The notes under the pieces were generated by a model. The model saw only the letters and a program-made list of their open reading frames with translations, was not told the DNA's origin and made no database searches. The translations under genes were made by a program, and so were the position numbers. From Proteobacteria bacterium SG_bin5 (lineage in GTDB: Bacteria > Pseudomonadota > Alphaproteobacteria > Sphingomonadales > Sphingomonadaceae): a stretch of 64,000 nucleotides of DNA. Position 1 is the first letter of the stretch, and each line of letters begins with the position of its first letter. Positions 1 to 9,026 of the stretch are shown here, in pieces. The stretch spans positions 1-64,000 of the forward strand of contig LWDI01000080.1 in the NCBI GenBank assembly GCA_002083475.1. Reading direction: 5' to 3'.

Positions 1-207
1 GGGCGGCGCGCCAAACGCCGCGCGCGCCGCCGCCTCGAGCGCGGCAAGCGCCCCCGGCTCGGGCAGGCGATCGATCGCGGCGGGCGGCGCGGGATAGGGC
101 CAGGGCGCGATCCCGGTCGACAGATCGATCCAATCCCCGTCGCCGAACGCGGCGCGCGCGGCACCCAGCCGCCCGCCATGTTCGGTGAAGGGCGCCAGAT
201 CGATCAC
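1..207 (-). CDS. cobC: CobC/CobD-type threonine-phosphate decarboxylase, N-terminal part (cut by window edge)
   Basis: PLP-dependent aminotransferase-fold enzyme that makes the aminopropanol arm of the cobalamin lower ligand. Only the first 69 or so codons are present. They read TEHGGRL near residue 8 and, about 15 residues later, WIDLSTGI followed by a PYP, the characteristic opening of the CobC/CobD family. No ATG lies in frame nearby; I chose GTG at 205-207, but an upstream start overlapping the end of the TonB receptor gene is possible. The gene follows that receptor by 13 bp on the same strand, so both are probably in one cobalamin-controlled transcript. Confidence 0.75.
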   Translation of the reverse strand, partial: MIDLAPFTEHGGRLGAARAAFGDGDWIDLSTGIAPWPYPAPPAAIDRLPEPGALAALEAAARAAFGAPP

Positions 208-220
208 CTCGGCCGATCCG

Positions 221-2160
221 TCACAGCGCCAACCGCACGCCGCCATAGGCCGCGCGCCCCGGTTGGCCATATTGGAAGATCGTCTGGTAGCGCGCGTCGG
301 CGACATTCTCGACCCGCGCATAAAGCGCGACTTGCTTGGTGAGCGGATAGCTCGCGCGCAGATCGAGCAAGCTATAGCCCGCCAAGCGGCGGCTGTTGGT
401 GGCATTGTCGAAGCTCGGCCCGACGTTCGTCAGCGTCGCCCCGGTCTCCAGCCCGAAGCGCCAGCGATAATCGGCGAGCAGCGTCAGGCTTTGCGACGGC
501 CGCCGCGCGAGGCGCGCGCCCAAGCTCGCGCCCGGCGTCTCGTTGATCGCGCGCAAATAAGTGTAATTGGCGGTGAGCCGCAGGTCGCTCGTCGGCCGCA
601 GCGTCAGCCCCGCCTCGAGTCCCTCGGCGCTCGCGCGCGCGACATTGTCATAGGTGCCGCTCGGCCGACCGACGCAAATGCCGGTCAGCGGCCGCGGGCA
701 GGAGACGAAGACGATCAGATCGCGCGACTCGCGGCGGAACCACGTCGCCTCGGCGACGATCCCGCCGCCGAGCAGCCGCTGCGTCACCCCCGCGTCCCAC
801 CCGCGCGAGGTTTCGGGGCGCAGGCCGGCGTTGCCGAACTCGCTCTGCAATTGGAACAAGGTCGGCGCCTTGAAGCCCTCCGAATAGCTCGCGCGGAAGG
901 TCGTCGCGCCGCGATTGGGCGACCATACCCCGCTCGCCGAGGTGGTCGTCACCCCGCCGAACAGATTGTGATCATCATGCCGCGCCCCGCCGGTCAGAGT
1001 CAGCCCCTTGATGGGGGTGACGAGCAATTGCCCATAATAGCTGTTGATCCGCGTCCGCCCGCGCGTCGCCGCGCCGCCGAAGCTCGACGAACTGAACCGC
1101 GTCACCTCGCGCTCGGCGCCGAAGGTCGCGCCGACCACGCCCAAATCGAGCACGCCCTGATATTCGATCCGCGCGTTGCGGCCGACGCCGCGAAACGTCT
1201 CGGGCGCGGGCAGCTGGGGTCTTCGTTGCGCCGCCGCGTGTCGGTGAGCGCATAGCCGAGCCGGTTGCGCCATTTGCCGTCGAACAACGCGACATTGAGC
1301 CCGGCATAGCCGAGCGCCTGGCGGTTCAGCCCATATTCGGGCGTGTCGCTCAGCCCGCGCGCGGTGAAGCCGTCGATATCGGTCCGCGAATCGGCATAGA
1401 AGCCGCGCAGATCGACCGACACGTCGCGCGTCAGCGTCAGCGTCGCGCTGCCGTTCAAGGCATAGGTGCGATAGCCGTCGGGCTCGGTGCCGCTCGCCGC
1501 CGCCGAGATGCCGTCGGTCCGCAACCAGCCGCCGCCCAGGCTCAGCGCGAGCGGCCCGGCCTTGCCCGAGACGTTGCCGAACGCTTGGCCGGTGCCGAAC
1601 GCGCCCCCTTCCGCGCGGGCATTGGCGGTTAGCCGCGCCGTCGGCTGGCGGGTGATGAGATTGACCACGCCGCCGATCGCCTGGCTGCCCCAAAGCACCG
1701 ATTGCGCCCCGCGCAGCACCTCGATCCGATCGATATTGCCGACCAGCAGTGGTCCGAAATTGAACCCGCCGCCGGGCGAGGATGGATCGTTGAGCTTGAT
1801 CCCGTCGATCAGCGCGACGGTCTGGTCGGTCTCGGCGCCGCGGATGTTGACGCTGGTGTTGGTGCCGACCCCGCCGTTGCGCGTGACGGTGACGCCCGGC
1901 GTCTGGCGCAGCAAATCGGTGACGACGATCGCTTGGCGGCGCGCGATCTCGGTCGCGTCGAGCACCGTCACCGCCTGGCCGACGCGGTCGAGCGGCTGGG
2001 CGGTGCGGTTGGCGGTGACGACGATGGTCTCGCCGTTGCTATCGCCGCTGCTCGCTCGTTCGAGGCCGGCGGTCGATTGGGCGGGCGCGGCGGTCTGCGC
2101 CCAAGCGGGCGCGCCGGCCGCGACGAGCGGCATCAGGCTTAGGAATGTAAGGCGGTTCAT
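221..2160 (-). pseudogene. btuB: TonB-dependent vitamin B12 receptor, BtuB-like, interrupted by a frameshift
   Basis: Outer-membrane receptor expected to import cobalamin with TonB energy. The N-terminal reading frame has a signal peptide (residues 1-22, ending AWA), a TonB box (ETIVVTA) and a plug domain with the conserved VLRGAQS and NLITRQPT stretches. The barrel then continues in a different frame. The switch lies near 1213: the upstream frame reads NEDPSCPRP and the downstream one LPAPETFRG, as expected if one C was lost. The barrel then runs to the terminal GVRLAL. Read through, it would be about 646 residues, a normal BtuB size. Start chosen at the second of two adjacent ATGs behind a GGGGAG. 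A cobalamin riboswitch precedes it. A sequencing error would explain the frameshift equally well. Confidence 0.85.
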
Positions 2161-2277
2161 CATCTCTCCCCGCGTTGCAACAACGGGCGCGCAGGGCGCC
2201 CCGACGATGTCGTCACGCGAGGAAAACCTCGATCGCCCGGCACACCCCGTCCGCGCGAAGGACCGACCGCGACGGGC

Positions 2278-2460
2278 AGGTCTCCTGGCTCCCAGGTCGT
2301 CGGATCGCCCGGCCTTCCCAGGCTCGGGAAAGAGCCCAGTGGCGCGCGAGGGGCGATTCTCGCTGGTCACAGTTGCGGGGGCAGCCCCGGCCTGCCTGGC
2401 GGTGCCAGGCTTTCCGGGTTCCCTTTTGATCCCATCGCTGGGAACCTGTCGCCCCATCGC
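2278..2460 (-). promoter_or_regulatory. Cobalamin (AdoCbl) riboswitch in the btuB leader
   Basis: Read on the minus strand, the leader shows the paired GGTTCCC / GGGAACC stem near 2420-2445. It then has the core GCCCCCGCAACTGTGAC (about 2366-2384) and the B12 box AGCCAGGAGACCTGCC (about 2281-2296). All three come in the order known for the cobalamin riboswitch class. It ends about 118 bp before the btuB start codon, so cobalamin should repress btuB and probably the cobC-like gene after it. The divergent cobU gene (2492, plus strand) is not on this RNA. Confidence 0.92.
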
Positions 2461-2491
2461 CTTAAGCGCGCGACCCTTCTATGGCAAGCCG

Positions 2492-2995
2492 ATGAACCGA
2501 TCGATCCTCTTCTTGGGCGGCGCGCGTTCGGGCAAGAGCCGGCTGGCGCAAGCCGAGGCCGAACGGGGCGCCGACCCGCTGACCTTCATCGCCACCGCCC
2601 AGGCGTTCGACGACGAGATGACCGAGCGGATCGCCCGGCACCAGGCCGATCGCGGCCCGCGCTGGCGCACGGTCGAGGCGCCGCTGGCGCTCGCCCCCGC
2701 GATCCGCGCGGCGGCGCCGGGGACGGTGCTGGTCGATTGTCTGACGCTCTGGCTCTCCAACCTCATGCTCGGCGACCATGATATCGACGCGGCGCGCGCG
2801 GCGCTCGTGGCGCTCGTGCGCCATCCCCCCGGCCGGTTGATCCTGGTGTCGAACGAAGTCGGGCTCGGCATCGTGCCCGAAACGCCGCTCGGCCGCGCCT
2901 TTCGCGACGAAGCCGGCAGGCTGAACCAAGCCGTCGCCGCCGCCGCGGCCGAGGTGCGCTTCGTCGCGGCGGGATTGAGCATCGCGCTGAAGTGA
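2492..2995 (+). CDS. cobU: Adenosylcobinamide kinase / adenosylcobinamide-phosphate guanylyltransferase
   Basis: Bifunctional cytosolic enzyme of late cobalamin assembly: phosphorylates adenosylcobinamide, then transfers GMP. The 167-residue protein has the P-loop GGARSGKS at residues 8-15, TFIATAQ at 30, the DCLTLWLSN block near 85 and SNEVGLGIVP near 120, in CobU/CobP order and at family length. I chose the ATG at 2492 because the ATG at 2480 meets a stop after four codons. It is divergent from the riboswitch-controlled btuB, which fits a cobalamin locus. Confidence 0.95.
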   Translation: MNRSILFLGGARSGKSRLAQAEAERGADPLTFIATAQAFDDEMTERIARHQADRGPRWRTVEAPLALAPAIRAAAPGTVLVDCLTLWLSNLMLGDHDIDAARAALVALVRHPPGRLILVSNEVGLGIVPETPLGRAFRDEAGRLNQAVAAAAAEVRFVAAGLSIALK

Positions 2996-2998
2996 TGG

Positions 2999-3100
2999 GC
3001 TGTCGTCGTACCCGCCGAGCGATGAACGCGGCGCTATTCCGGATCATTGGCGAAAGTCGGGAACGCTGTCGTCGTACCCGCCGAGCGATGAACGCGGCGC
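2999..3100 (+). repeat. Two copies of a 36-bp direct repeat, 66 bp apart
   Basis: The same 36 bases occur at 2999-3034 and 3065-3100, starting GCTGTCGTCG and ending GAACGCGGCGC. They lie in the gap between cobU and trmB, so nothing coding explains them. Only two copies are visible and the spacer is 30 bp of unrelated sequence. It may be a genome-wide intergenic repeat. The remainder of the 2996-3203 gap shows no gene. Confidence 0.85.
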
Positions 3101-3203
3101 GTCGTCGCGAACGCGCGCGCGTTGCACCGGGCGAGGATCGGCGGGGTCGAGCGCGATCCATGGCCCTTGAGCGCGGGTCGCCGAGCCTGCGCGATGGAGC
3201 GGC

Positions 3204-3884
3204 TCACACCCGCCGGTAGCGGAAGTACCACAGCTCATGCCCCTGGCGGCGCGCCTTGGCTTCGTAGCGCGTTTGCGGCCAATCCGCCGGGCGGGTGAGG
3301 AAATCGGCGGCGCTTGCCGCCCGCCAGCGAAAGTCGCGGCGCTGGCGCATCACCATCATCGACCAGCGGCAATAGGTCGGGTCGTCGGTGCCGAGGCGGA
3401 ACTCGCCGCCGGGCTGGAGCTTGGCCGCGATCAGATCGAGCGGCCCGTGGTTCATCATCCGTCGCTTCGCATGGCGCGCCTTGGGCCAGGGATCGGGGTG
3501 GAGCAGATAGACGCGCGCCAGCGACGCATCGGGCAGCCGCTCGAGCACTTCCAGCGCGTCGCCCATATGAAGGCGGATATTGGCGAGCGCGCCTTCGCGA
3601 ATATGGTTGAGCGCGCTCACCACGCCGTTCAAGAACGGCTCGCAGCCGATGAAGCCATGATCGGGCCGCGCGGCGGCTTGCGCGGCGAGATGCTCGCCGC
3701 CGCCGAAGCCGATCTCGAATTCGAGCGGGCGGGGGGCGCCGAACAAGCTTTTGCTGGAAAGCGCGCCGGCCTCGGGCACGGCGAGGCGCGGCAGCCATTC
3801 CTCGACGAGCGCCGCCTGGCCGACGCGCAGCTTATGCCCCTGGCGCCGGCCATAGAGCCGGCGGATGGTGGTGGGATCGTTCAT
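3204..3884 (-). CDS. trmB: tRNA (guanine-N7-)-methyltransferase TrmB
   Basis: SAM-dependent enzyme that makes m7G46 in the variable loop of tRNAs. The 226-residue protein starts with the LYGRRQGHKLR segment typical of alphaproteobacterial TrmB. It carries the SAM-binding FEIGFGGGEHL near residue 57, the GCEPF acidic strand near 80, and the family signature HPDPWPKARHAKRR near 130, which holds the catalytic aspartate. The C-terminal TRYEAKARRQGH is also a TrmB hallmark. Monocistronic in appearance; its neighbours are unrelated. Confidence 0.95.
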   Translation of the reverse strand: MNDPTTIRRLYGRRQGHKLRVGQAALVEEWLPRLAVPEAGALSSKSLFGAPRPLEFEIGFGGGEHLAAQAAARPDHGFIGCEPFLNGVVSALNHIREGALANIRLHMGDALEVLERLPDASLARVYLLHPDPWPKARHAKRRMMNHGPLDLIAAKLQPGGEFRLGTDDPTYCRWSMMVMRQRRDFRWRAASAADFLTRPADWPQTRYEAKARRQGHELWYFRYRRV

Positions 3885-3938
3885 CGTCGGCAGCCGATAG
3901 TGCGCCGGGCGCGCTAAGCCAACGGGGTGGGGCGCGCA

Positions 3939-5981
3939 TCAGGCGGGCGGGTCGCAACCCATTTCAGCCATCAAGGCGATGAAGGCGGGGTCGGCGCGGA
4001 TGGAGTCGAAGTCATGGTCGTTTCGAACCGCGTCACAATCGAACGCCCCCTTATGCGCGGCCCAATTCCGCAAACTGGCGATCGTAGACGCGACATCGCC
4101 TCGCCGCGCTAAGATGCACGCCTTATTGAAGAACGCATTTGCGACCTGTTCGCGCAAAGCCGGCGCGTCGCTGGTGCCGAAGCGGGTAATCACTTCGTCA
4201 TAGGCAGCGGTTTCGTCGTCGGGACGTGCGAGCTTTCCAAGCGCCACACCCTTGTTGACCAGCGCCTTAGCGACCCGTTCGCGCAACGCAGGCGCGTCGC
4301 TGGTGCCGAAGCGGGTGATCAATTGGTTATAGGCGGCGATTTCGTCGTCGGGACGTTTGAGCTGCCCGAGTGTAACACCCTTGTTGACCAGCGCCATCGC
4401 GACCGGTTCGCGCAAAGCCGGCGCGTCGCTGGTGCCGAAGCGGGTGATCACTTCGTCATAGGCGGCGATTGCGTCATCGGGTCGTTCGAGCTGCCCAAGC
4501 GCCACGCCCTTGTTGACCAGCGCCTTAGCGACCCGTTCGCGCAAAGCGGGTTCGTCGCTGGTGCCGAAGAGGGTTATCAATTCGTCATAGGCGGCGATTT
4601 CGTCGTCGGGACGTTTGAGCTGTCCGAGTGCCACACCCTTGTTCAACAGCGCGTTAGCGACCCTTTCGCGCAAAGCGGGTTCGTCGCTGGTGCCGAAGCG
4701 GGTTATCAGTTCGTCATAGGCAGCGATTTCGTCGTCGGGACGTTTGAGCTGCCCGAGTGTAACACCCTTGTTGACCAGCGCCGTCGCGACCGGTTCGCGC
4801 AAAGCCGGCGCGTCGCTGGTGCCGAAGCGGGTGATCACTTCGTCATAGGCGGCGATTGCGTCGTCGTGTCGTTCGAGTTGCCCAAGCGTTATACCCTTGT
4901 TGACCAGCGCCTTAGCGACCCGTTCGCGCAAAGCGGGTTCGTCGCTGGTGCCGAAGAGGGTTATCAATTCGTCATAGGCGGCGATTTCGTCGTCGGGACG
5001 TTTGAGCTGTCCGAGTGCCACACCCTTGTTCAACAGCGCGTTAGCGACCCTTTCGCGCAAAGCGGGTTCGTCGCTGGTGCCGAAGCGGGTGATCAGTTCG
5101 TCATAGGCGGCGATTGCGTCGTCGTGTCGTTCGAGTTGCCCAAGCGTTATACCCTTGTTGACCAGCGCGATTGCAACCTGTTCGCGCAAAGCGGGATCGT
5201 CGCTGGTGCTGAAGCGGGTGAGCAATTCGTCGTAAGCGGCGATCTCATCCGCAGGGCGTTTCAGCTCCCCATAGGCATAGGCTAAATTGAACAGGCCCAT
5301 TGCTGCCGCTTTTGCATCGTCCCCGTGTAGATAGAGCAGGGCGCGAGCGTGATCGCGCATGCTCTGCCAATCGGCCTTGTCGAAACTGTCGACCAATAGC
5401 GCCCGCAAATCATCGAGCGAGCGTTCTGCTGGCGGCTTTTTGCGGGCAAGAGTGGCAGCGTCTTCGACGATCTGGCGCTCGGCGGGTGTCGCCGGTTTTT
5501 GTCCCGGACCCAGGCCTGCGATGATTTTCTTCGATTCCGCTTCAAGCCTTCGAATGCTGTCAGCCATAGTCGTCGCGTTTTTTAGCATCGCCTCGATCTG
5601 TTCCTTGGCGAGCGCGACCTCATCCTTGGCAGCTTGGCCAGCGGCGGCGATCGTGTGCCGCTCCACGCGGAAGGCGAAGAAGATGCTCGCCGCCGTGATC
5701 GCGGTCCCGAGGAATCCGATCAGCGCGCTCAGCCACATGCCATATACTTGCAGCCGTGAATTGCCCGCGTCCTCGATCGCCGCGCGCGTTTCCAATATTT
5801 CGCGCTTCAGCGCGAGATCGGCCTCGCGCTTGGCGAGTTCGTCGCGTTGCGCGCGTAACTCGCTTTCATGCTCGGCCAGCGCGGCTTCGCGCGCGGCGGG
5901 GGGCGCGCCGGTGTTCGGGCGCGCCCCGGTCGCCGCCAAGGGCGCCAGCAGTAAGAGCAAGACGATGAAGAAGCGGCGCAT
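3939..5981 (-). CDS. Membrane-anchored TPR protein with nine near-identical 43-residue repeats
   Basis: Unrecognised 680-residue protein. Residues 1-20 look like a signal sequence. A charged heptad-like stretch (30-70) suggests a coiled coil and one transmembrane helix spans about 80-104, followed by a second helical linker (110-150). From residue 227 to 613 there are nine 43-residue TPR-like units of the type NKGVALGQLKRPDDEIAAYDE, each ending TSD-PALRE. A degenerate tenth unit (614-650) has NKACILARRGD. TPR arrays bind other proteins; no enzyme domain is visible. Units 2-4 and 5-7 repeat each other almost exactly, pointing to a recent internal duplication. It is followed on the same strand by trmB after a 54-bp gap; I see no functional link. 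Confidence 0.8.
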   Translation of the reverse strand: MRRFFIVLLLLLAPLAATGARPNTGAPPAAREAALAEHESELRAQRDELAKREADLALKREILETRAAIEDAGNSRLQVYGMWLSALIGFLGTAITAASIFFAFRVERHTIAAAGQAAKDEVALAKEQIEAMLKNATTMADSIRRLEAESKKIIAGLGPGQKPATPAERQIVEDAATLARKKPPAERSLDDLRALLVDSFDKADWQSMRDHARALLYLHGDDAKAAAMGLFNLAYAYGELKRPADEIAAYDELLTRFSTSDDPALREQVAIALVNKGITLGQLERHDDAIAAYDELITRFGTSDEPALRERVANALLNKGVALGQLKRPDDEIAAYDELITLFGTSDEPALRERVAKALVNKGITLGQLERHDDAIAAYDEVITRFGTSDAPALREPVATALVNKGVTLGQLKRPDDEIAAYDELITRFGTSDEPALRERVANALLNKGVALGQLKRPDDEIAAYDELITLFGTSDEPALRERVAKALVNKGVALGQLERPDDAIAAYDEVITRFGTSDAPALREPVAMALVNKGVTLGQLKRPDDEIAAYNQLITRFGTSDAPALRERVAKALVNKGVALGKLARPDDETAAYDEVITRFGTSDAPALREQVANAFFNKACILARRGDVASTIASLRNWAAHKGAFDCDAVRNDHDFDSIRADPAFIALMAEMGCDPPA
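4143..5303 (-). repeat. Nine tandem 129-bp coding repeats
   Basis: The TPR units of the surrounding gene are repeated at DNA level with a 129-bp period, for example GAAGCGGGTGATCA followed by TCGTCATAGGCGGCG recurring through the block. A 387-bp higher-order unit (units 2-4 versus 5-7) is nearly identical in sequence. Such repeats expand or contract easily and could collapse in short-read assemblies. Confidence 0.9.
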
Positions 5982-6110
5982 GATGTCCCCCGTGAGCGGA
6001 GGTTAAGCGGCGCGGCTTACCAAGATCAAGTTGGGACCCGCGCCATTGCACCCAAAACGAACGCATCGTGCGCCAAACCATCTCGCGACGCGGCGGCGCG
6101 CGCCACATAA

Positions 6111-6146
6111 AAAAACTCCCCGGGAATCGCTTCCCGGGGAGGCTAG
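6111..6146 (-). terminator. Rho-independent terminator after metK
   Basis: On the minus strand CCCCGGGAA is followed by a short loop and TTCCCGGGG, then a run of T (the plus strand shows AAAAAA at about 6112-6117). It starts about 22 bp after the metK stop codon and insulates metK from the TPR gene downstream. Confidence 0.9.
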
Positions 6147-6168
6147 TCGAGCTACAAATCAAAGCAAG

Positions 6169-7389
6169 TCAGGCGACCGCGGCTTTCAGCGCGTCGACCA
6201 GATCGGTCTTTTCCCAGGTGAAATAATCGCCTTCCGCCTGGCGACCGAAATGGCCGTAAGCCGCCGTCTTTTGGTAGATCGGCTTGTTGAGCTTCAGATG
6301 CTCGCGAATGCCCTTGGGGGTCAGCCGCACGAGCTGCGGCAGCACGCGCTCGAGCACGGCTTCGTCGACCGTGCCGGTGCCATGGGTGTCGACATAGACC
6401 GAGAGCGGCTCGGCGATGCCGATCGCGTAAGAGAGCTGGATCGTCACCCGGCGCGCGAGGCCCGCGGCGACGACGTTCTTCGCCAAATAGCGCGCGACAT
6501 AGGCGGCCGAGCGATCGACCTTGGTCGGGTCCTTGCCGCTGAACGCGCCGCCGCCATGGGGCGAGGCGCCGCCATAGGTGTCGACGATGATCTTGCGGCC
6601 CGTCAGCCCCGCGTCGCCGTCCGGCCCGCCGATTTCGAAACGTCCGGTGGGGTTCACGTAAATCTTGGTCTCCGGCGTGATGAAGCCCTCGGGCAGCACG
6701 TCGCGGAACACGCCCATCACATAATCGTGCAGCTGTTGATATTTGGCCGGATCGCCCTCGCCGCCGTGATAGAAATAGCCCGGCGCGTGCTGGGTCGAAA
6801 CGACGAGCGCGGTCGCGCGCACCGGCACTTCGTTTTCATAAGCCAGCGTCACCTGGCTCTTGGCGTCGGGCTCGAGGAAATCGACGACCTTGTTATGCCG
6901 GTCGGCGGCCATCCGCTCGAGGATGCGGTGCGCGTAATAGAGCGTGGCGGGCAGCAGATCGGGCGTCTCGTCGGTCGCGTAACCGAACATGATGCCCTGG
7001 TCGCCCGCGCCCTCGTCCTTGTTGCCGGCCTCGTCCACGCCCTGGGCGATATGCGCCGATTGGCCGTGGAGATGGTTGGCGAAGTCGAACTGCTGCCAGT
7101 GGAAGCCCGATTGTTCATAGCCGATGCGCTTCACCGTCTCGCGCACGACCTGCTCGATCTCCTCGGGCACGCCCGGCGCCCAGCCGGTCGCGTCGTCATA
7201 AATGCCTTGCCCGCGAATTTCGCCCGCGAGCACCACGCGCTGGGTGGTGGTGAGCGTTTCGCAGGCGATGCGCGCCTGCGGGTCCTTGGCGAGGAACAGA
7301 TCGACGACCGCGTCCGAAATCTGGTCGGCGACCTTGTCGGGATGGCCTTCGGAAACCGATTCGGAGGTGAACAGAAACGACGAGCGCAT
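6169..7389 (-). CDS. metK: S-adenosylmethionine synthase
   Basis: Makes SAM from methionine and ATP in the cytosol. The 406-residue protein shows TSESVSEGHPDK at residue 8, the GAGDQGIMFGYA loop near 120, and GGGAFSGKDPTKVDRS near 265, the P-loop-like signature of MetK. Length and order match the bacterial family. It sits downstream of lnt on the same strand with 80 bp between them. That gap holds a palindrome likely to be an operator; the gene ends at a strong terminator. I see no SAM riboswitch fold in the leader. Confidence 0.98.
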   Translation of the reverse strand: MRSSFLFTSESVSEGHPDKVADQISDAVVDLFLAKDPQARIACETLTTTQRVVLAGEIRGQGIYDDATGWAPGVPEEIEQVVRETVKRIGYEQSGFHWQQFDFANHLHGQSAHIAQGVDEAGNKDEGAGDQGIMFGYATDETPDLLPATLYYAHRILERMAADRHNKVVDFLEPDAKSQVTLAYENEVPVRATALVVSTQHAPGYFYHGGEGDPAKYQQLHDYVMGVFRDVLPEGFITPETKIYVNPTGRFEIGGPDGDAGLTGRKIIVDTYGGASPHGGGAFSGKDPTKVDRSAAYVARYLAKNVVAAGLARRVTIQLSYAIGIAEPLSVYVDTHGTGTVDEAVLERVLPQLVRLTPKGIREHLKLNKPIYQKTAAYGHFGRQAEGDYFTWEKTDLVDALKAAVA

Positions 7390-7441
7390 GGATTTCCCTC
7401 TTTGATGTGCCGTTGGGCGCATCGCCGCTGTCGCGGCGATG

Positions 7442-7465
7442 ACATATAAAGCTTTCCTTATATGT
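7442..7465. promoter_or_regulatory. Palindrome ACATATAA-N8-TTATATGT upstream of metK
   Basis: Two perfect 8-bp inverted arms flank an 8-bp centre, 52 bp before the metK start. The AT-rich element stands out in very GC-rich DNA. Methionine-cycle genes of Proteobacteria can be controlled by ArsR-type regulators (SahR family) acting on palindromes of this size, so an operator is a reasonable inference; which protein binds cannot be read from the window. Confidence 0.55.
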
Positions 7466-7469
7466 GCCC

Positions 7470-9026
7470 CTAGCGGCCCCATCGGCGGAAGGCAACAGCG
7501 CTCGCGCCCAGCAGCCCGCCGACGATCAGCGCGAGCCAATTGCCCAGCCGCGCGAAGAGCGTGGGCGCGGCGGCGGGCGGGATCACCGCCTCGATCGCCC
7601 CGGCGCGCTCGGGCGGCACCGTGCCGAGCAAGCGCCCGTCGGCGGCGATGATCGCGGAGATGCCGGTGGGGGTCGCGCGGACGATCGGCAGCCCTTCCTC
7701 GATCGCGCGCAGCCGCGCCATCGCGAGATGCTGCGCCGGGCCCCATCGGCCATACCAACTATCGTTCGAGGGGTTGAAGATCAGCCGCGGCCGCCGCGCG
7801 GGATCGACGATATGGCCCGAGAAAATCACTTCATAGCAAATCAGCATCCCGACCGGACCAAAGCCGGGGAGCGCCATGCTGCGCGGCCCCGGTCCGGGCG
7901 CGAAATCATAGCCGCCGGGCACCAGCCGCGCGAAGCCGAGCTTCGAGAGCAAGGGCCGCCAGGGCAGATATTCGCCCCAGGGGACGAGGTGCGCCTTGTC
8001 GTACCGCCCGCGCAAAGCGCCTCGCGCGTCGACCGCGAAGATCGAATTGGTGACCGTCTCGATCTCGCCTTGGCGTGTGAACTGCACGCCGGTGCCGCCG
8101 GTGAGCAGCAGATCGCGCGGCCCCAGCAGTCGCGCGAGCCGGGCGCGGACGCGCGCGGGGCTCTCCTGGCGCCAATAATAGTCCGCCGGATAGCCGTCCT
8201 CGATCAAATAGCGCAGCGCCCCCTCGGGCCAGACGATCAGGCGCGGGGCGGCGCCGGGGCGGCCGCTCAACCGCTCGAGCGCTTGCAGATTATGCTCGGC
8301 ATAATCGGGGCCGGGGCGCTCCTCCTCGGGCAGATCGGGCTGGACCGCGCGCACGCGCGGCGCCGCGTCGGGCATCGGCGCTTGGGGAACGCGCGGCGGG
8401 ACGAGCGCGAGCAGCAGCACGAGCGGCAGGCCGACCGCCGCCGCGCGCCAGCGCCGCTCGGCGAGGAGCAGCAACGCCCCCGCGAGCACCACCGTCAGCC
8501 CCGAAAGCGCATAGGTGCCGACCCAGGCGGCGAGCTGCGCCACGCCGCGGATTGGCACCCACAGGCTCGCGAGCGGTGGCCAGGGATAGCCGGTGAGCGC
8601 CCAGCCGCGCAGAGCCTCGGTGAGCACCCAGGCCGCGCCCGCCATCAGGACGAAGCCCGGCCCCGGCCGTTCGCCGGCGGCGTGGCGCTTGCCCCAGCGC
8701 CAGGCGAGCCCGGCGGCCATCATCGGGTATATCGCCAGATACAGGCACAATAGGCCGACCGCGGGATAGCCGAGCCAATGCGGCATCGCGTCTTGCAAGG
8801 TGAACGCGCGCGCGATCCAATTATTCGCGACCGACAGATGCGCCCAGCCGAACAGCCAGCCGCGCGAAAGCGCCGCGCGAACGCCGGGCGCGCGGTGGAC
8901 GAGCGCGAGCCAGGCGGCGAAGCACAAGAGCGTCAGCGGCCACAGATCGAGCGGGGCATAGCCGCAGGCGGCGAGCGCGCCGAGGACGAGCGCGGCGAGG
9001 CGGGGGTGGCGATCGAGCAAGCGCAT
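7470..9026 (-). CDS. lnt: Apolipoprotein N-acyltransferase
   Basis: Inner-membrane enzyme that adds the third acyl chain to lipoproteins. The 518-residue protein has about six N-terminal transmembrane helices (residues 10-205) and then a nitrilase-type domain. The catalytic triad is visible as E268 (VWPEGA), K344 (YDKAHLVPWGEY) and C397 (LICYEVIF). A last hydrophobic helix follows near 490-512. I chose the ATG at 9024 because the family starts with a short cytosolic segment before helix 1; the longer upstream frame adds low-complexity sequence. metK lies downstream on the same strand. Confidence 0.95.
   Translation of the reverse strand: MRLLDRHPRLAALVLGALAACGYAPLDLWPLTLLCFAAWLALVHRAPGVRAALSRGWLFGWAHLSVANNWIARAFTLQDAMPHWLGYPAVGLLCLYLAIYPMMAAGLAWRWGKRHAAGERPGPGFVLMAGAAWVLTEALRGWALTGYPWPPLASLWVPIRGVAQLAAWVGTYALSGLTVVLAGALLLLAERRWRAAAVGLPLVLLLALVPPRVPQAPMPDAAPRVRAVQPDLPEEERPGPDYAEHNLQALERLSGRPGAAPRLIVWPEGALRYLIEDGYPADYYWRQESPARVRARLARLLGPRDLLLTGGTGVQFTRQGEIETVTNSIFAVDARGALRGRYDKAHLVPWGEYLPWRPLLSKLGFARLVPGGYDFAPGPGPRSMALPGFGPVGMLICYEVIFSGHIVDPARRPRLIFNPSNDSWYGRWGPAQHLAMARLRAIEEGLPIVRATPTGISAIIAADGRLLGTVPPERAGAIEAVIPPAAAPTLFARLGNWLALIVGGLLGASAVAFRRWGR

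Noticed and set aside
2999..3100. 36-bp repeat pair considered as a mini CRISPR
   Set aside because: Two copies only, no cas gene, and the 30-bp spacer stands alone; repeat-family explanation is simpler.
4323..5285. Plus-strand open frame with regular repeats opposite the TPR gene
   Set aside because: Its periodicity is just the complement of the 129-bp TPR repeats, which have the known fold and a signal peptide in the minus frame.
4143..5303. Repeat block considered as a CRISPR array
   Set aside because: Units are 129 bp, contiguous and coding; no repeat-spacer pattern.
7390..7469. SAM or SAH riboswitch in the metK leader
   Set aside because: No core of a known SAM/SAH class could be found; the AT-rich palindrome fits a protein operator better.
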